Positions 54,442 through 55,514 of a stretch of DNA of 55,514 bases are shown here, in pieces. Origin of the DNA: a virus; IMG/VR virus record IMGVR_UViG_3300046724_000534, positions 1 to 55,514 of that record; one strand, given 5' to 3'. The notes under the pieces were generated by a model, which ran no database searches, was not told where the DNA came from, and saw nothing but the letters and a program-made list of their open reading frames with translations. Made by a program: the position numbers and the translations under genes. Numbering within the stretch: the stretch's first letter is position 1; every line of letters begins with the position of its first letter.

Positions 54442-54714
54442 ATGACGGATTCCCAAAGAGAGAAGCCTGTTCCACCCCGCATCGACTCGGATGATGAATG
54501 GAGAACGTGGCGCCGAGTGCTCCCGAGAGATGTGTACGAGGAATTGAAACGCTTCGAGGAGCTTGTGGCCACGCATAGCGGACTGCCACCGCGGTACGAG
54601 GGAATCGGCGCCTCGGTGACCGTCTGGACGATTCTCTGTCAAGCTTTACGCAACTGTGAACCCGAAATCGTTCAATTAGCGAAAGAGTGGAAAGATGGCC
54701 AGGCGGAAACATAA
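54442..54714 (+). CDS. Hypothetical protein, 90 aa
   Basis: ATG at 54442 after GGGGGTGG. The product is helical and charged, with R-R-V-L-P-R-D-V-Y-E-E-L-K-R-F-E-E-L in the middle. It overlaps the next gene by 20 bases. No family recognised. Confidence 0.6.
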   Translation: MTDSQREKPVPPRIDSDDEWRTWRRVLPRDVYEELKRFEELVATHSGLPPRYEGIGASVTVWTILCQALRNCEPEIVQLAKEWKDGQAET

Positions 54715-55018
54715 CTGCGATACCGAGCGCACTACTCTGGCCGGATTCGCAGATCGTCGAAGTTATTGGACGCATCGGGGACACTGCTACCGCTTTGGCG
54801 CCGACGTAAAGCATATCCGTGAGTTTGTCCAAGCCCGGGATCAAGGTTTCTGTCAAGGGTGCAAAGTGCCGCATTATGTCGGACAGGCGGGCGAGATGGA
54901 CCACATCAAAGGCGGAAACACGGACGATCGGTGCGACTGCGCAGAGAACCTCCGATGGGTGTGTGTTCCGTTTCACCGGAAAAAGCATGTCCACATCAAA
55001 TCCGGTAAAAAAGCTTGA
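54695..55018 (+). CDS. HNH-type endonuclease, 107 aa
   Basis: F-V-Q-A-R-D-Q-G-F-C-Q-G-C, then E-M-D-H-I, D-C-A-E-N-L-R-W-V-C-V-P-F-H-R-K-K-H give all parts of an HNH/zinc unit. The N-terminus is basic. It lies inside the early operon with shared overlaps and may be a phage recombination or packaging nuclease; a homing origin is the alternative. Confidence 0.8.
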   Translation: MARRKHNCDTERTTLAGFADRRSYWTHRGHCYRFGADVKHIREFVQARDQGFCQGCKVPHYVGQAGEMDHIKGGNTDDRCDCAENLRWVCVPFHRKKHVHIKSGKKA

Positions 55019-55030
55019 CTCAGGGGCGTG

Positions 55031-55514
55031 ATGAATATACATTCCGTGCGGTTTGGCATCACGTTCTCTCCGGGGAGCCGGTGCCACGAACACCGGCTTT
55101 CCAATCCCTTTCGTGGAGGGGTTCCTACGAATTTTTATCGACGATTTCCGGGCGACTACCTAAGAGACACCCAGCACCTTACCGCGCTTGAACACGGCAT
55201 TTATACACTTCTACTAGACACGCTCTACGCGACTGAAAAGCCAATCCGATCCCGCGAGAACGCCTACCGTATCGTTCGATGCCGGGATGATGATGAGCCA
55301 GTAAGCGAGAGCTTCCCAAGTCGCGCTGAATGCGACAAAATTATTGATGAATTTTTCATCGAAAATCGCAAAGGAATTACACATAAAAGAGTAAAAGAAG
55401 AAATTAAGATGGCCCAAAATAGGGCTAAAATAGCAAGATTCAATGGTTTACACGGTGGTAGACCTAAAACCCAACAGAAACCCAGCGGGTTAGCAAAACC
55501 GAACCCAGAAAAAA
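55031..55514 (+). CDS. DUF1376-type replication protein, N-terminal part (cut by right edge)
   Basis: ATG at 55031 has CAGGGGCG upstream. From residue 35 the text reads N-F-Y-R-R-F-P-G-D-Y-L-R-D-T-Q-H-L, H-G-I-Y-T-L-L-L-D, Y-A-T-E-K-P-I: the DUF1376 signature. A linker with G-G-R-P-K follows and the frame is still open at the edge. The matching C-terminal domain is at 2-478. The first 30 residues are of lower quality, so a later start is possible. Confidence 0.85.
   Translation, partial: MNIHSVRFGITFSPGSRCHEHRLSNPFRGGVPTNFYRRFPGDYLRDTQHLTALEHGIYTLLLDTLYATEKPIRSRENAYRIVRCRDDDEPVSESFPSRAECDKIIDEFFIENRKGITHKRVKEEIKMAQNRAKIARFNGLHGGRPKTQQKPSGLAKPNPEK

Noticed and set aside
54260-55093. 277-codon minus-strand frame across the end of the early block
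   Set aside because: It covers three accepted plus-strand genes, including ERF and HNH; composition is Arg/Pro/Ser/Phe-rich and no start signal is present.
1-55514. tRNA genes, CRISPR arrays, insertion sequences, integrase with att sites, diversity-generating retroelement
   Set aside because: I saw no cloverleaf with a proper T-loop, no regularly spaced identical repeats with spacers, no transposase, no integrase and no reverse transcriptase. A tRNA search program would be needed to exclude odd tRNAs.

Overview
The window looks like the whole genome of a short-tailed (podovirus-like) double-stranded DNA phage of about 55.5 kb. It has a terminase, portal, scaffold, capsid and neck/tail set, a replication and recombination set, and a lysis-like set. 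I see no integrase, tail sheath or tail-tube genes, DNA polymerase or replicative helicase. The last gene at the right edge is the N-terminal half of a DUF1376-type replication protein, and the first frame at the left edge is the matching C-terminal half. The sequence therefore very probably closes into a circle (a circularly permuted genome), with one base lacking at the joint. The host cannot be read directly. Sec signals ending in A-x-A-Q, FN3 and Big2 domains on exported proteins, a Tat lipoprotein and frequent GTG/TTG starts would suit a Gram-negative soil or water bacterium such as an acidobacterium; this is inference.

Layout. (1) From 50.4 kb rightwards and around the joint to 2.9 kb, the plus strand carries the early block: small proteins, a clamp-loader-like AAA+ ATPase, an ERF-type annealing protein, an HNH protein, the replication protein, a possible helicase loader, a PD-(D/E)XK nuclease and several Cys-rich or membrane miniproteins. 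(2) From 33.3 kb leftwards to 2.9 kb, the minus strand carries the late block: a Zn protein, terminase, portal, scaffold, capsid, decoration protein, basic miniproteins, neck and tail proteins, internal virion proteins, three exported beta-rich proteins, a LuxR-type HTH protein, holin-like proteins, a Tat lipoprotein, a papain-like peptidase and a DUF5675 protein. (3) From 33.4 to 39.8 kb, the plus strand carries Zn proteins, two fibre-like proteins made of repeats, an exported membrane protein, a glycosyltransferase and a methyltransferase-like protein. (4) From 49.6 kb leftwards to 39.8 kb, the minus strand carries a ribbon-helix-helix regulator, Zn miniproteins, a nucleotide-sugar dehydrogenase, a DpdA-like transglycosylase, a methyltransferase, four glycosyltransferases of GT2, GT1 and STELLO-like types, and a B12-type radical SAM enzyme. 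It reads as a glycan or modification island.

Gene packing is extreme: most neighbours share ATGA, GTGA or TAATG overlaps. Promoters with a TTGACA-like box and a 17-base spacer can be placed at the head of each block. At three or four of them the start codon lies only 6 to 8 bases after the -10 box, which implies leaderless messages. Divergent promoters at 33.35-33.40 kb drive the late and fibre blocks from about 50 bases of DNA. The modification block starts at a promoter covered by four copies of a 10-base repeat, next to a ribbon-helix-helix gene that probably controls itself. Five homing-type endonuclease genes of at least three families are scattered among these blocks.
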